Assembly (NCBI GenBank): GCA_963921425.1 | Contig: OY992835.1 | Span: forward strand, 1,426,001 to 1,490,000 | Direction of reading: 5' to 3' | Length of the DNA stretch: 64,000 bases | From: Dryas octopetala | Taxonomy: Eukaryota; Streptophyta; Magnoliopsida; Rosales; Rosaceae | In this document: positions 47,611 to 58,827 of the stretch, piece after piece | Numbering within the stretch: the first letter of the stretch is position 1 | How the letters are laid out: each line of letters opens with the position of its first letter | Notes under the pieces: generated by a model | What the model was told of the DNA's origin: nothing | Database searches by the model: none | What the model saw: the letters and a program-made list of their open reading frames with translations, nothing else | Translations under genes and position numbers: made by a program

Positions 47611-49003
47611 GGCTTATTCGCGCCAATGCCCCCTTAAAGTAACTTCGATTTTTAATTTACCCCCTGAAACTTCATTCCTCCCACTTTGCCCCCCGAACTT
47701 TACAATTTCAATATTCCGTCAACTCCGTCTATGGGTCTGTCAAAAAACGCTTACGTGTCCCATATTCGGAACTGACAACCCGCCATGTGGACAAAAAATT
47801 ATTATAAAACTATAATATATAAAAAAAAATTAAAAAAATTAAAATTTGAATTAAGTAAAGAAAACAATAAAAAAAAAAATATATATCCCCAGCATTCCCT
47901 CTCCTACCTTAACCCCGACCCAACTCACCCCACCCCACCCGGAGCGTTGGCAACTAACCTGCCCGCCACCCAACCAGTCATCATCTTCCTCAGCCCAGCT
48001 AACCACCCATTCTATTTTCTTCTCTCCTCTTTTCCAGCTTCTTATTCTCTTCTCTGCAAATCACAACAAGCTTCACAGTCACCCTCACAACCACCATCTT
48101 CTCCACTCTTCAGCCCAACTGCATCCTCTCTTAGCCCAAACCACCACCGACCCACATAACCTGCAATCCGACTACACCCCCAGCTGACCAGACTGAAAAG
48201 AAATGGGTCGGTGGCGGGCCAGCACCACCGCAAACCGAGCCTCTCAGCCGGCTGGTGGTTTGGGTCCCAAACCGACCTACCCCGACTGATGCCCACCCCT
48301 ACAACCCACCCCACCACCCTCCCCATCTTTCCTCACTGTCGGCAGCTCCTCCCCAGCTTCCTCACCTTTCCTTCTCTCTATCTTCCTCTCATTCTCTCTC
48401 CCTCTCCCTTTTCCCTCTTTCTCTCAAATCTGGGTTTTGAGGTAAACCGAGCCGCCAGCCACCCAATGACTTTTGTAATCGGCAACTTACCCGAAGGTCA
48501 ACAACTTTGGGTTTTGACGTGGTCTGGATCTGGGCAGAGATGACAGAGAAAGAGAGGGAGAGAGGGGAAGATAGAGAAAGCTAGAGAAAGAGAGAGGGGA
48601 ATAGAGCGAGAGAGAGAGAGAGAGAGAGAGAGCGGGAAGGAGAGGGAAATGAGAGGGAAAGAGAGACAGATAGAGGCAGGGGAGGTTGGTTGGTGGCTGG
48701 GTGATGTGGGGTGGGGTGCTGCACAGGAAAAAGGAGTCGTCGGGCCACCATCGGCGGCTGAGTAGGTGGGGTGGGGTTTTTCTATTTTTTTTTAATTTTT
48801 TTTTTAGAAAGTATTTATTTATTTATTTTTAATGTAAAAGACCTAATTGCCCCTTCCACGTAAGCGTTTTTTGACAGACCCATAGACGGAGTTGACGGAA
48901 TATTGAAATTGTAAAGTTCGGGGGGCAAAGTGGGAGGAATGAAGTTTCAAGGGGTAAATTAAAAATCGAAGTTACTTTCAGGGGGCATTGGCGCGAATAA
49001 GCC
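47611..49003. mobile_element. Pack-MULE-like element with 9-bp target duplication
   Basis: About 150-bp inverted ends, starting ggcttattcgcgccaatg and ending cattggcgcgaataagcc. The 9-bp direct repeat TAAAATATA lies at 47602-47610 and 49004-49012. The interior, 47880-48780, is strikingly C-rich then purine-rich (cccgacccaactcacccc..., later gagagagag), unlike the AT-rich flanks. It resembles the promoter/5'-leader of a gene. No domain is recognised in the overlapping frames on either strand. Captured host DNA is the likely explanation. Confidence 0.85.
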
Positions 49004-49299
49004 TAAAATATATGTAATAAAAACTCTAAACCCCAAACTAAACCCCAAATAATACTTTTAAAACAATCGAAACCCCAAATAATCCATTTAAATATTTAAT
49101 ACAAAACTTGAGATTTCTTATATATTAAATTATTAATACATTATATTAAAGGTCCATTGATTTTAACTACTAAACTTTAATAACTTTTTGGTTTAGGTAC
49201 CAAAATTAAATACCATTTTAAATTAGATACTAGTTGAATAGTCAAACCTCAATGAAATTAAAAAGCCTTCAACATTTTTATATTTACTTGCTATGCCAT

Positions 49300-49440
49300 T
49301 GTGAAAAGTTCAAATCTGCCCTTCCCTCGTCAGCAACATGAATGACTTCCGGCCACTGTTTTCCGGCCGACCTCCGACCACTGTCTTCCGGCCAACCTCC
49401 GGCCGACCTCCAGCCACCGTCCTCCGGCCAAGCTCTACTC
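49300..49440. repeat. CCGGCC-type short tandem motifs
   Basis: Five or so copies of ttccggcc(a/g)acctccg-like units lie within about 110 bp, next to a tRNA-like stretch on the minus strand (GGGTTCGAATCCCC, about 49470-49484). No gene is supported. Confidence 0.6.
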
Positions 49441-49607
49441 ATTACACAAAAAATTAAATTAACATTTAACATGGAGGGGATTCGAACCCCTCTCATTCAA
49501 GAGAAATGAAATATCTCCCACCATTAGAGTAAGTTAACTACTATGCAAAAGTATTGCTTTAACCTAATTTATACTATACTATTATATATTTTTTTAAAAA
49601 AATAATT

Positions 49608-50580
49608 AATCCAATTAGTCACAACTAATCTAAAGTTGTGACTATCACAATTAAGTTGTTAATGTCTTTAGATTTAATTGTGACTGATTTAAGATGTGAC
49701 TATCTCACAACTAAATCTAAAGTGTGACTGATTTAGTTGTGATCGAATGATATTCATAACTAAAAAATCCCTAAACTCTAACATGAAAACTAAAGACAAT
49801 GCACCTAAAGCACCCCCAAAATTCATATAACAACCAATTAACAAAATTTGAAGTTGTGAATGATATTCATAAAAAAATAAGTTTAATATAAAACACCTAC
49901 ATGTTTAATTAACATAAAAGCTAACATAAAAAGGAAATTTGCATTAAACATATACCCTCTTAAGGAGGAAATTAAACATGTGACTGTTAAACAGAAATAA
50001 TTTGACATTCATCTCTATCTTTGCTTCCATTTAGAAGATACCATCTTAAATCTAAGTTGTGACTGTTTCGTCACAACTTTAGATTTAGTTGTGACTGACT
50101 TTAAGGTAGAAAGGCTACCTATTCTTAAAGACAACTTCAGCCTAATTTTTTTTGGATGTACCATTCAAATAGACGGAGGAACTAGAGCCGAGCGCCGGAA
50201 GAAGTACTCAGTTGTTATAAAAAAGTCACTGTCGAGTGCTTGGTACCATTAACCAACTTCATAACCCAAACCTATATCCCTAAATTAAACAAAAACAAAA
50301 TCATTAGAAGGACTACTATAATAAGAGAGAAAGTTTTTTTAAGAAATCTGCAATTACATATGAATAAAGAGTCATGCATTTGGCTTCCAATTCACACACA
50401 AAGGATTCAAATAGAAAAAATAAAAAATAAAATGAATGAATACAGAACACCTAAAAATAATAAAAAATTAACTGTGACTGTCACAATTTAGTTATGACTG
50501 TTTGGTAGTCACAACTGCATCTGAAACTGTGACTGTCCTACAGTCATAACTAAATCTAAAGTGTGACTAATATTGAAAGA
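49608..50580. repeat. Cluster of GTGACTG / CAGTCAC repeats
   Basis: Many copies, in both orientations, of agttgtgactg and taaatctaaagtgtgactga. Two longer direct copies lie at 49774-49898 and 50620-50741 (cacccccaaaa-ttcatataacaacc). This resembles the subterminal repeats of a DNA transposon. The ends and the autonomous partner are not visible. No gene. Confidence 0.65.
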
Positions 50581-50749
50581 GATAAGTTTAGGTTCTCAAA
50601 AGATAGACCCTAATGTCCTAAACTCCAACATGAAAATTATAGAAAGTGCACATAAACCACCCCCAAAACTCATATAACAACCAATTAACAAAATTTGAAG
50701 TTGTGACTGAGATTCAGAAAAATAAATTTAACATAAAACACTTTAGTTT

Positions 50750-51700
50750 AGCATAATATAAACATAAACAGGGAAATGCATGAAGACCATATAATACTAA
50801 CATAAACAAGGGAATGCATCATATTATGAAGCTACTGATGTTTACACATACTTACTTTCAGCTTTGAGTTTATTGAATCTTTGAGTTTTACTTGTGGAAT
50901 ATCAATTTTACGCAGCCATATGTTGCAGAATCATGCTTAAGCTAGCTTCAATGGATGAATTTCATATAAAATGTAATGTAATGAAACCGTGTGATTGATG
51001 ACCCCATCACTAATTTAACATCAATCTGTGCAAGTGCCATAGTTCTAGCTGCAATATTGATGTTGGATCCTTGATCAAGTCTTTTCTTATATATGGGAAA
51101 CAAAATGAAAGTTTTGAACCCACTATAGCATTTTCAGTTTGTTCAAGTAGTATATAGGGTGGAGTTTGCTTTCATTATGAAGGTGGTCTGAAACTCTGAA
51201 TGAAGGTTCATTGTTTTGGTTGTCCTTGAAACTGTGGTTAATGTGAAGAATGGCAAAAAGGGCAAGAAATTGGAGCAGCAAATGAGAATAACTACAAGAC
51301 AAAATAGAGGAGGTGTAGATGAGGATTGATCAAAAGATAGAGGACCGCTAGAAATGACGTTAGGGTGGTCCCTTTTTATTTGTACGTTTGTAATGCGTTT
51401 CTCTTGTGCTCTTCTGAGCCAAAAAAAGGAAAGGAAAGGAAATAAAAAAACAGGGGAGTGATGCAGTCGTTTTCTTCCTGCAGGCACGTTCAATGCAGGG
51501 AAAACTGAGATGAAACTAAACCCAGTGTACGAGCCAAGGGCAAGATCGGAAAATTAAAAAGGCCTAAATGATTTGTGACCTAATCTAAAATATAACCATA
51601 TAAATTAGTAACTCAAATGAAAAATTATGGAGCCTTACTGATTTTCTAAAAAATTATTGGAATTAGGTATTTAACCCAAATTTTCTCTTATATTAATTAT
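50750..51700. other. AT-rich interior of the nested element, no gene seen
   Basis: No coding gene is recognisable. The small open frame at 51143-51493 (minus) is low complexity without a domain. Confidence 0.5.
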
Positions 51701-52600
51701 AGAAAAATTATATAAAACCTAATTTATTGGAGTAAACAAACGAAAAACCTATTAAATATGTTATGATTCACAAACTAAACAAATAAACTAGTCAGCTTAG
51801 TTGATTGAGAGTTTAAGCTAGTTTTGTGAGGTCTCATGTTCGAATCAAAACATAGTCGAAATCTTTTTTTTTTTAATTTTTTTTATTGAAGATATATTTG
51901 TGTGTAAACGGGCTTTGGGCGGGCCTAATCTGGCCGAGCTTCGGGCGGGCCATGGGCTTCAAGGAGATGGCCCAAGCCTAGCCCAAAGGACTTTCGAGCC
52001 GTGCTGGGCCGGCCCAAATTTCGGGCTAGATTGAGCTTCAGGCCCAATGGGCCGGGCGGGCTTCGGGTGGGCTTTGGGCCTTGGGCTTTTTGGTGAGGCC
52101 TATGTTGGAGGAGATGTATTTGATAACGTGGGTGAAGAAGGTATTGGGATGCTTGAAATTGCTAACCTTTCTCTTGATGAACCATTATTGGAGGCTACTT
52201 TATTTACGAGGAAGACATCATGAATATTGAAGTTGATTGAGACTTATGTTTTTTAATTTTCTAGAGTTTTGATGTTTTAAATTTGGATGATCTTTTTAAG
52301 TCTTTTGAATTTGAGTGAAATGAATTTGAATTTTTATGTTATTTAAAGTAGAGATAATTAGGCTTAGATCCTTTAAAAAAACAGTTTTTATATGGAGACC
52401 AGGAGTGTTTTAAAATTTATAAAAAAAAAATCATTTTAATTCATAATAATATATAAGAAAATCATTTTAATTCATAATAAAGTATTTCTCCGATTTGAAG
52501 AGTATTTCCCCCTATTTAAAAGGTATTTCTCCTCCTAGGGTGTAGAGTGGGCTTTATAGAGGCTGCATGTTAGGTTTTAATTTCAAGATTTTGGGCGGAG

Positions 52601-52750
52601 CTCAAAATCTTAAAAGAAGTACAAGAACCGATCATCGCTGTTACACTCACCAAACAATCTCGCTGGAGTAAAAAGTGGGAGGCTATCAGAATGAAAGTTA
52701 AATTTTCACGCATACATGAAATATTACAAAATTTTTCTATCTATTACGTT
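52601..52750 (+). pseudogene. Second copy of a TIM44 pseudogene segment
   Basis: Nearly the same sequence as 54914-55062 (agaagtacaagaaccgatcatc..., cgctggagtaa, gaaatattacaaaatttttc), about 135 bp with a handful of differences. It encodes the TKQSRWSKKWEA part of TIM44. It is isolated, with no other TIM44 exons beside it. Confidence 0.8.
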
Positions 52751-53394
52751 AAAGAAGAAAAATAAAAAGATTTAATTAAAAACTCTAAATCACTACCGGT
52801 CTTAGTCTAAAAAAGGCTCATAAAATGGACTGCACTCTAAGTCACTCTTTAAAGTATGTTTTAAATTATTCATATTTTTATTATTATATATATTAATATA
52901 TATTTTTAATTACCGTATCCATGACGTATCGTATCTTAATTTTTAGAAATTTATCGTATCGCTGTGTCTTGTGGTATTGTATCGCCGTATCCATACCCAT
53001 ATCCGTGCTTCATAGGGTCATACATGTGATTTTTATGAGATATAAGGCTTTGTCAAGTTGGGTCTCAGTTTACAGTCTTGAGCAACTGGTAGTAATAGCT
53101 TGAGTCTCCACTCCCATTCGAAGTAAAATGTAACAGCTTCTTCCTACTTTGTCAGTTTGTTCAAAGCGCTGCAAAATTGTTTTTGTCATCTTTAGTTCTT
53201 TTAATTGTTATAACATTTTCTTTTTCTAATGATTATTACATGTTCTCATAAGAATTTTTGGTCACATTATAGTCGTCATTATTCCCCTGGTTGCCGGAAT
53301 CCAGAATTTCAACAGTCAGTCAAGGAGCTGAAAGAAAGAGCGGAAGAGCTCAAAGGGGTGAAATAAGAGCTGAAAGTTAGGTAATTATGTGATA

Positions 53395-53789
53395 GGGATT
53401 AATACCATTTTGCTCCCCAGACTATTACACTTGTATCAGTTTGCTCCCTAGACTTTTAATTTGGAAAATTAAGGACTCTGACTTTTTCAATTTTGTCAAT
53501 TGAGGTTCTTTTGTCAATTTACACATTTTTTATCCAAATCTTTGAGGGCAAAATGGTCTATTCCAATTAGATCTTATCATTTTTTCCTCATGCATCATTT
53601 TTCCTCTTTTATTTCTTGCTAAATTTTGCTTAATCATCTCGAAATTTTAGATGAAAAATGTATAAATTGACGGAATAACCTTAATTGGCAAAATTGAAAA
53701 AGTCAGGGTCCTTAATTTTCCAAATTAGAAGTCTGGGGAGCAAACTGATACATGTGCAATAGTCTGGGGAGTAAAATGACATTAATCCC
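53395..53789. mobile_element. MULE-type MITE with 10-bp target duplication, in TIM44 pseudogene intron
   Basis: A 395-bp element bounded by gggattaataccattttgctcc and its inverse. It is flanked by TTATGTGATA at 53385-53394 and 53790-53799. The arms are about 125 bp (ctccccagact..., gaaaattaaggac...tttttcaattttg). It inserted 14 bp after the donor site of the first recognisable TIM44 exon. Confidence 0.9.
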
Positions 53790-54105
53790 TTATGTGATAT
53801 AGTCACTTTCATGCCATAAAATTTTTTAGTCTTCTTATTTTATAGGCTGAGAGTATGAGGCATACCCTTGAATGTCAAGGCTGGCTAGGCACTTCCAGTG
53901 GCGGCTCTGAGATGGTGAAATGGCGAATGCAGAACGAAGCAGACAACTGAGCAGCTGTACAAGCAGGTCGATGGTGTTTGGACGGAGGCTGAAGCAGCAG
54001 CAAAGAAGGTCTCATTTCAAATACCTTCAAAATAGGCGGTGCTTCAAATATGTAGAATTCTGGATTGTCTAATCTTTTTTATTAGGGTTGTATCTTGCCT
54101 AGGGC

Positions 54106-54286
54106 TCCTTCCTGGATGTGTTTGTGCTTTTGTAATTCTTACAATGCCCTCAATTTCCTAGACAAACATGTTTTCCCTGTTAAAGTTCAGATTTTTTTTT
54201 TTATGAGACTAATCAGAAAAACATGCTTGTCTTGGAAATTGAGGGCATTGTAAGTATTACAAAAGCACAAACACATCCAGGAAGGA
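54106..54286. repeat. Near-perfect 70-bp-arm hairpin
   Basis: Arms 54106-54174 and 54217-54286 are inverse copies with about three mismatches. The loop is about 42 bp. It lies in an intron of the TIM44 pseudogene. RNA from either strand would form a long duplex. It may be a small fold-back TE or a source of small RNA; no target is known. Confidence 0.85.
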
Positions 54287-55519
54287 GGATCAGATGTTTT
54301 TGCACCGGTGTGGCTCTTAGACCTATTGTTCTTATATGCACCAGTTGTTACGGTCACTTTGGCATTTGTTCATCATTTATTATCATAAGGAACTTGTATC
54401 TTTTCTAGTGAATATGTTTTCATTGATAATTATGCTTGCAGGTTTCTTCTAATGTTAAAGAAAAGATCTCGGCTGCCACAGAGGAGGTCTACTTGGTGTT
54501 TTTTAACTTACCTCTTACAAATGTTCTACTATCTACTTCAATCTGCTGAAGTTTATTGACTTTACCTTCTTTTTATTGTCCAATTTAGGTCAAAGAAACT
54601 TTTGTAATTGGGAAAGAACAGGCTTCAGGGCTTTCTGGTGCTTCAGCTGAGCATGTTGCTGATGCAGAAGATGGAACGAAGGCTTCAACATCTGGGGAAG
54701 ATAAACAGCAGCACTTGGTATCCAGTGATACTGCAGAAACATTATTTGGCAAATTTTGGTCAAGTGCTTCTCCCTCAAATGTTTCCTCTGCCTTCCATAG
54801 ACTTAAGGAAGCAAAGTTTATTGACTTAGCAAAAAAGGGATATGACATTGTAAAGGATGAGTTAGTGATAATCCAACTAAGAGAAAACACCTGGAGTATA
54901 CTCCTCCCCCCACCCCACAAGGTGAAAGAAGTACAAGAACCGATCATCCTTGTTACACCCACCAAACAATCTCGCTGGAGTAACAAGTGGGAGGCTAACA
55001 GAATGAAGGTTAAATTTTCACGCTTACATGAAATATTACAAAATTTTTCTATCTATTTGCCTTTTCTGAGGATATGCGGGAACATTGGGAGCTAGACAAG
55101 CGATAGCCCAATTGTTCACAAAATTCAAGAGTATGCCTGCTAAGCATTGTTAACTTGTTATCTACGAATTATAGTTTTACCAAATATTTGAGTGCTGATC
55201 GAGTTGACAATCCTTTGACAGTATCAATCAAACTATTTTTCAAGAAACAAATACTGCTGCATCAATCAAGGAGATCTGTCTCCAAGATCTGTATGATCAT
55301 ATTGACCTTTTCTGCTTGTCATATCTATCTTCATATTTTGATGACTTTATTAATTTCTTTTTTGCCGATTGTAATGTTTTGGATGGATTAGATCTTACTC
55401 TTTACCAGAGTTTGTGGCAGAAGTTCAGGGTGCTGTCAAACCAGTGCTTAATGCTTACATGAAGGTTAGTACTGAGTGAGCTGAGCTTATGTAGGAATGC
55501 CAGAATTGTGTTACCTACC

Positions 55520-55522
<3 letters not shown>

Positions 55523-55594
<72 letters not shown>
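55523..55594. repeat. (CT)n microsatellite
   Basis: About 36 CT units in a row, in an intron of the TIM44 pseudogene. A likely polymorphic marker. Confidence 0.95.
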
Positions 55595-55600
<6 letters not shown>

Positions 55601-57040
55601 ATGTTTTTTTTTCCCTTTGTTTATGGTTTGCTTTCAATATATCATCTCAGTGATGGCCCATGTGAGTGCCACTGGAGTTTCTCATCTTTATTGGAATAAA
55701 AAGTGCATTAAATTTACCGGGAGATATTGAAACACTGAAGAAGTATTGCAGCACTGAGGTGATTGAACGATGTAAAGTCGAGCGTATGGCTTTACAAAGC
55801 CATGATATCTTTATAGATAACAAGGTAATAAAGTTTGCTTCTCCTTATAATATATTAATGTTTCCATGCCAATTATATAGTTGAGAGTTCAATATTGAAC
55901 AAATGTTAGATAGAAATCCATGCTTATCTTTTTGTCTTATAGTGTTACATATAATTTTGATATATATTTGAGACTGAAGGCTAGACTTCATAAAAAATGA
56001 GAAGTGATATTGGAGGTATACAACTTAAAAGATGAAGATGGGTCTGAAACTTTAATATATCATTTATATTTAGAATAGATATTATCAAATATCATTTTTC
56101 TTTAACATATCCATGAAAGTCATTTTTATATTTTGTTTTATAATCGTTACGCATATGAATCTTTGCTGAAGCTAATGTATGTATATAATAGCTAATCAAT
56201 GTTTGATTTGAAGAAGAGACTTAAGTTTCTTTGAAGTTTGGATCATTTTGATGTGGCTGCCACATCATTTTAAAATCACGTGGCAATAATCGTTCACAAT
56301 GCAATCTGTTTTTCATGACTTTGAGAGTTGATTAAGATTACTAAATAGCAGCTTTTGTATGCTCTAGGAGGGTCATTAACTGAAGTCGGTTGAGAAGTCA
56401 TTTGTAGCCCAATTTTTGTTTGTATACTGATATGGTAGTCTTGGTAGAAATGAGTGATGGAATCTTTTTCAGGGCATAAGCTTGTATTTGGCATGGATAT
56501 ATTAGTCATTGTGTTACTGATATATGATTTTTGGGTTGCAGATTCTGCATATATCTGATGTGGAAGTAAGAGAGACCAAAATGATGGGAGACTCTCCCAT
56601 AATCATTGTAGTGGTAGGCATTTTATATTTTCTTAAAACTTAAATTGATATAACAGAAGCAAATGCTGATAGCAACTGCCCTTCTCCATGAACATTTTAC
56701 AGTTCCAAACGCAGCAAGTCTAATGTGTACGTGATAAAACTGGTTCCATAACAGGTGGTGGCAAGGTAAATAGTTAATACGTATATATTTAAATGTGTTA
56801 TCTTCCCCACTTGGGCATTTCACTTGCTCGTGGGTTATGAAGAGCTGTATGAACATATACTATTGTGTCATCGTTCTGGTTATTAGAATTTTTATGTGTA
56901 CGAACTCATGTTTTTGTGAAATCCTATTGGTTCTTTAGGATACAATCCACACGCTGTACTACGCCTGGGCCATGCAACAGGTGGATTAAATTTGGAGGGT
57001 AAGAGAGATGCAACAATTTGGAGTTCAATCCCTTAATTTA

Positions 57041-58013
57041 GTCCTTCATATTAAAGTCAGATGGTATTGATGGATGTTGTAGCAAACTTCCCTGGGTTGT
57101 TATTCACTGATAGGAAATTTTGTAGTAGATTATTTATCATTTATTGTTATGAATTAAACATAGTTGTGTACTAAGCATAATTATATATTTTAAAGGAATA
57201 TTTGTTCTCACATATTTAAATTAATGAATAAATTCTTGCTGCCAAATAGAGTACAAATATGCTTTTTTCTCCATATTATTGGACTCAGTACCTGTGAAAA
57301 TGAAATAATCTCTATTGGTTGCTGCTTGCAACCTTGGAATCGTTTACAAGTTGCACTAAAGGAAAAGTAGATGCATTGTACTGCACTTGCTTATTCACTA
57401 CCACCAGTTGGGAGAGTAGCTAACAAAAAGTAGAAAAGAACATAAAAGGCATCCATGATCCATCTCCATCTCATCTCATATTAGCTATCTTGAAACACTA
57501 AGATGAGCCATAGTCTAAAACTTTATCCTTGGGCAGAAATCTTAACCTACTAAGGACCTGTTTGGCAGTGCTCGGGTTAGAGTTGGAGCAACCAAGTTGA
57601 ACCAAAACCTACTCAAATTAATAAATTAATATCTAACTTAATCCAAATTCCTAACTCATAAATATATATATATATATATTATATGTGAAATTTGGGTTAA
57701 ATCCATTCTAATCCAAATGGGTTGATATTGGGTTTGAGAATCGAATTAAGTATCTTGCATATTGAGTTTTGGGTGGGCTCTGCATCTTTCAATCCATCCA
57801 AGGCTCCAAGCTGTGAAAGTTGCACCATAGATTCTAGAATCAAGCTGCTTTTTGGCCTCTATAATAAATTAAGGCTTAATAACTGCGTATTTTTTATTTT
57901 CATGTCAAACGCGTAGAGTAAGAAGTAAGCTATAAAATTGCACAATGCGAAACCAGCCACAAAAATAAGAAAGAAAAGCCAAAAACCTTCCCTCTCGCCC
58001 TGTCTCTCATGTC
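57041..58013. other. Intergenic DNA, no gene seen
   Basis: AT-rich. 57555-57800 begins with gacctgtttggcagtgctcggg and contains a (TA)n run at 57663-57680. This resembles a degraded hAT-type MITE but has no confirmed ends. Confidence 0.4.
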
Positions 58014-58019
58014 TTGCTT

Positions 58020-58638
58020 GAGACTGAGGCTTCCACCAGCCAGAGAGGAAGGCTTGGAAGAGCTTCACTTCCAAATTGCAAAGCAAACTACACAAGCCCA
58101 AAGGCATTCACAAACCCAGAAGAAATCGTGTCAACACCATCACTAGTACTGCAGCAGCAGCTTCTGCTTCTGCTTTTGTTCGACTTCGACCCTACAAATT
58201 TCTCCAACTACGTTTTCAACGAAAACCACGCCTTGCCCTGCGTTTTCACTTCAGTCGTCGCCACCTCCTTCACAATAATCATCACCATGCACATGTATAT
58301 GTTGACAAGCTCTTTAAAGTGTGCATGTATATGTTCACAAGCTCTTTAAAGAGCCTGCTGTGTCTGAGCAAGCAAAGTGCCTGCCGAGCACGTCAACCAA
58401 GTACATCAAGCCTCGTGAGCTGGATGCTGGGCCGGGATCAACAAGCTGCAAGCCAGCTGCAGCAGCTACTAATGAAAGTGAGGCGGCTCAATCAACAACT
58501 TGTGCTGAGGATGATATCTGGGAGTCACTGAGATTTGTTTCACCCCTTATGCATGGAATTGATGAAAGAGCAGAAGAGTTTATAGCCAGGTTCAGAGCAG
58601 AAATGGAGGTTCAGGAGAAGTTGGTACGTAAGTTGTAG
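58020..58638 (+). pseudogene. DUF761-type (cotton-fibre-expressed-like) protein, frameshifted
   Basis: The C-terminus has the DUF761 signature: DDIWESLRFVSPLMHGIDERAEEF, then IARFRAEMEVQEKL and a stop at 58636-58638. Upstream, a basic region (58076-58320) ends HAHVYVDKLFK in another frame. A 32-bp tandem duplication (58292-58323 and 58324-58355, catgtatatgtt...tttaaag) separates the two frames. Subtracting one copy would put them back in phase, so the duplication itself broke the gene. Near 58030 the possible start MSCLRLRL is in yet another frame, suggesting a second lesion. The family is plant-specific, small, single-exon and of unclear function. Confidence 0.75.
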
Positions 58639-58827
58639 TAAAATTAAACTCTTCACTAATCAGATTTGAGGAGGGCATATTTATTAGATTTGTAAATGAA
58701 GTAAAAGATTATTCTGGATAAGAATTTGTCTCTTGTCCCGCAAGCAGTTGATGCCTTGCTTAGAAGTTGGTTGGTGTTAGGATGTTACGTAATAATAGAA
58801 GAGTATAGGTTTATTTGCACAAGATTT

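Larger units (their letters stand above)
46661..52102. mobile_element. hAT-like non-autonomous element nested in the hAT relic
   Basis: An 8-bp duplication TGTTGGAG at 46653-46660 and 52103-52110 brackets the insertion. Removing it restores the transposase reading frame (DVG|GDVF), which confirms the boundary. Ends are TAAGGGTCGG and GAGGCCTA. Long inverted subterminal regions match: 46665-46980 has GGGCC-rich DNA and then aacatgagacctcatg...gtttgtgaatcataacata, and 51740-52090 holds the inverse. No transposase of its own is seen. Confidence 0.85.
45790..52225 (+). pseudogene. hAT transposase relic split by a 5.4-kb insertion
   Basis: 45796-46130 encodes KFNEVKEGLQQMVISPNW, FTAPINEMIRMADTDKPCLHLVYEGWD and HEYSNFFDVVYIILVE. 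46150-46200 then reads, in a shifted frame, STPLHCLAHSLNPR. 46300-46530 gives YYSPKWLQEDPSCVAPHQDVEITRERKK and FGAIDAMND. 46600-46660 continues to QMWDVG, and after the insertion the frame resumes at 52103 as GGDVFDNVGEEG...NLSLDEPLLEA to a stop at 52223-52225. This is the C-terminal half of a common plant hAT-type transposase (RNase H-like fold, dimerisation region). Frameshifts and stops show decay before the later insertion. Confidence 0.85.
53297..57040 (+). pseudogene. TIM44 (mitochondrial inner-membrane import motor subunit) pseudogene
   Basis: TIM44 tethers mtHsp70 to the TIM23 channel in the mitochondrial matrix. Recognisable exons: 53297-53380 (NPEFQQSVKELKERAEELKG), 53933-54008 ([20 protein letters not shown]), 54442-54486, 54589 to about 55080 (DTAETLFGKFWSSASP, LAKKGYDIVKDEL), about 55390-55463 (SLPEFVAEVQGAVKPVLNAYMK), about 55708-55824 (GDIETLKKYCSTEVIERC), 56542-56612 (ILHISDVEVRETKMMGDSP), about 56701-56768, and 56940-57038 (DTIHTLYYAWAMQQVD, then REMQQFGVQSL). 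Decay: TAA at 53364-53366, TTGCCG instead of an AG acceptor before 53297, frameshifts near 54862 and 54940, a stop in the exon near 55105, another near 56732, and a deletion inside the last exon. The N-terminal exons are absent. Confidence 0.9.

Noticed and set aside
47785..48543. Proline/serine-rich open frames in the Pack-MULE interior
   Set aside because: Several frames are open on both strands and no domain is recognised. More likely captured leader or promoter DNA than a protein gene.
55497..55730. Open frame starting in the CT microsatellite
   Set aside because: Mostly Leu-Ser repeats translated from (CT)n.
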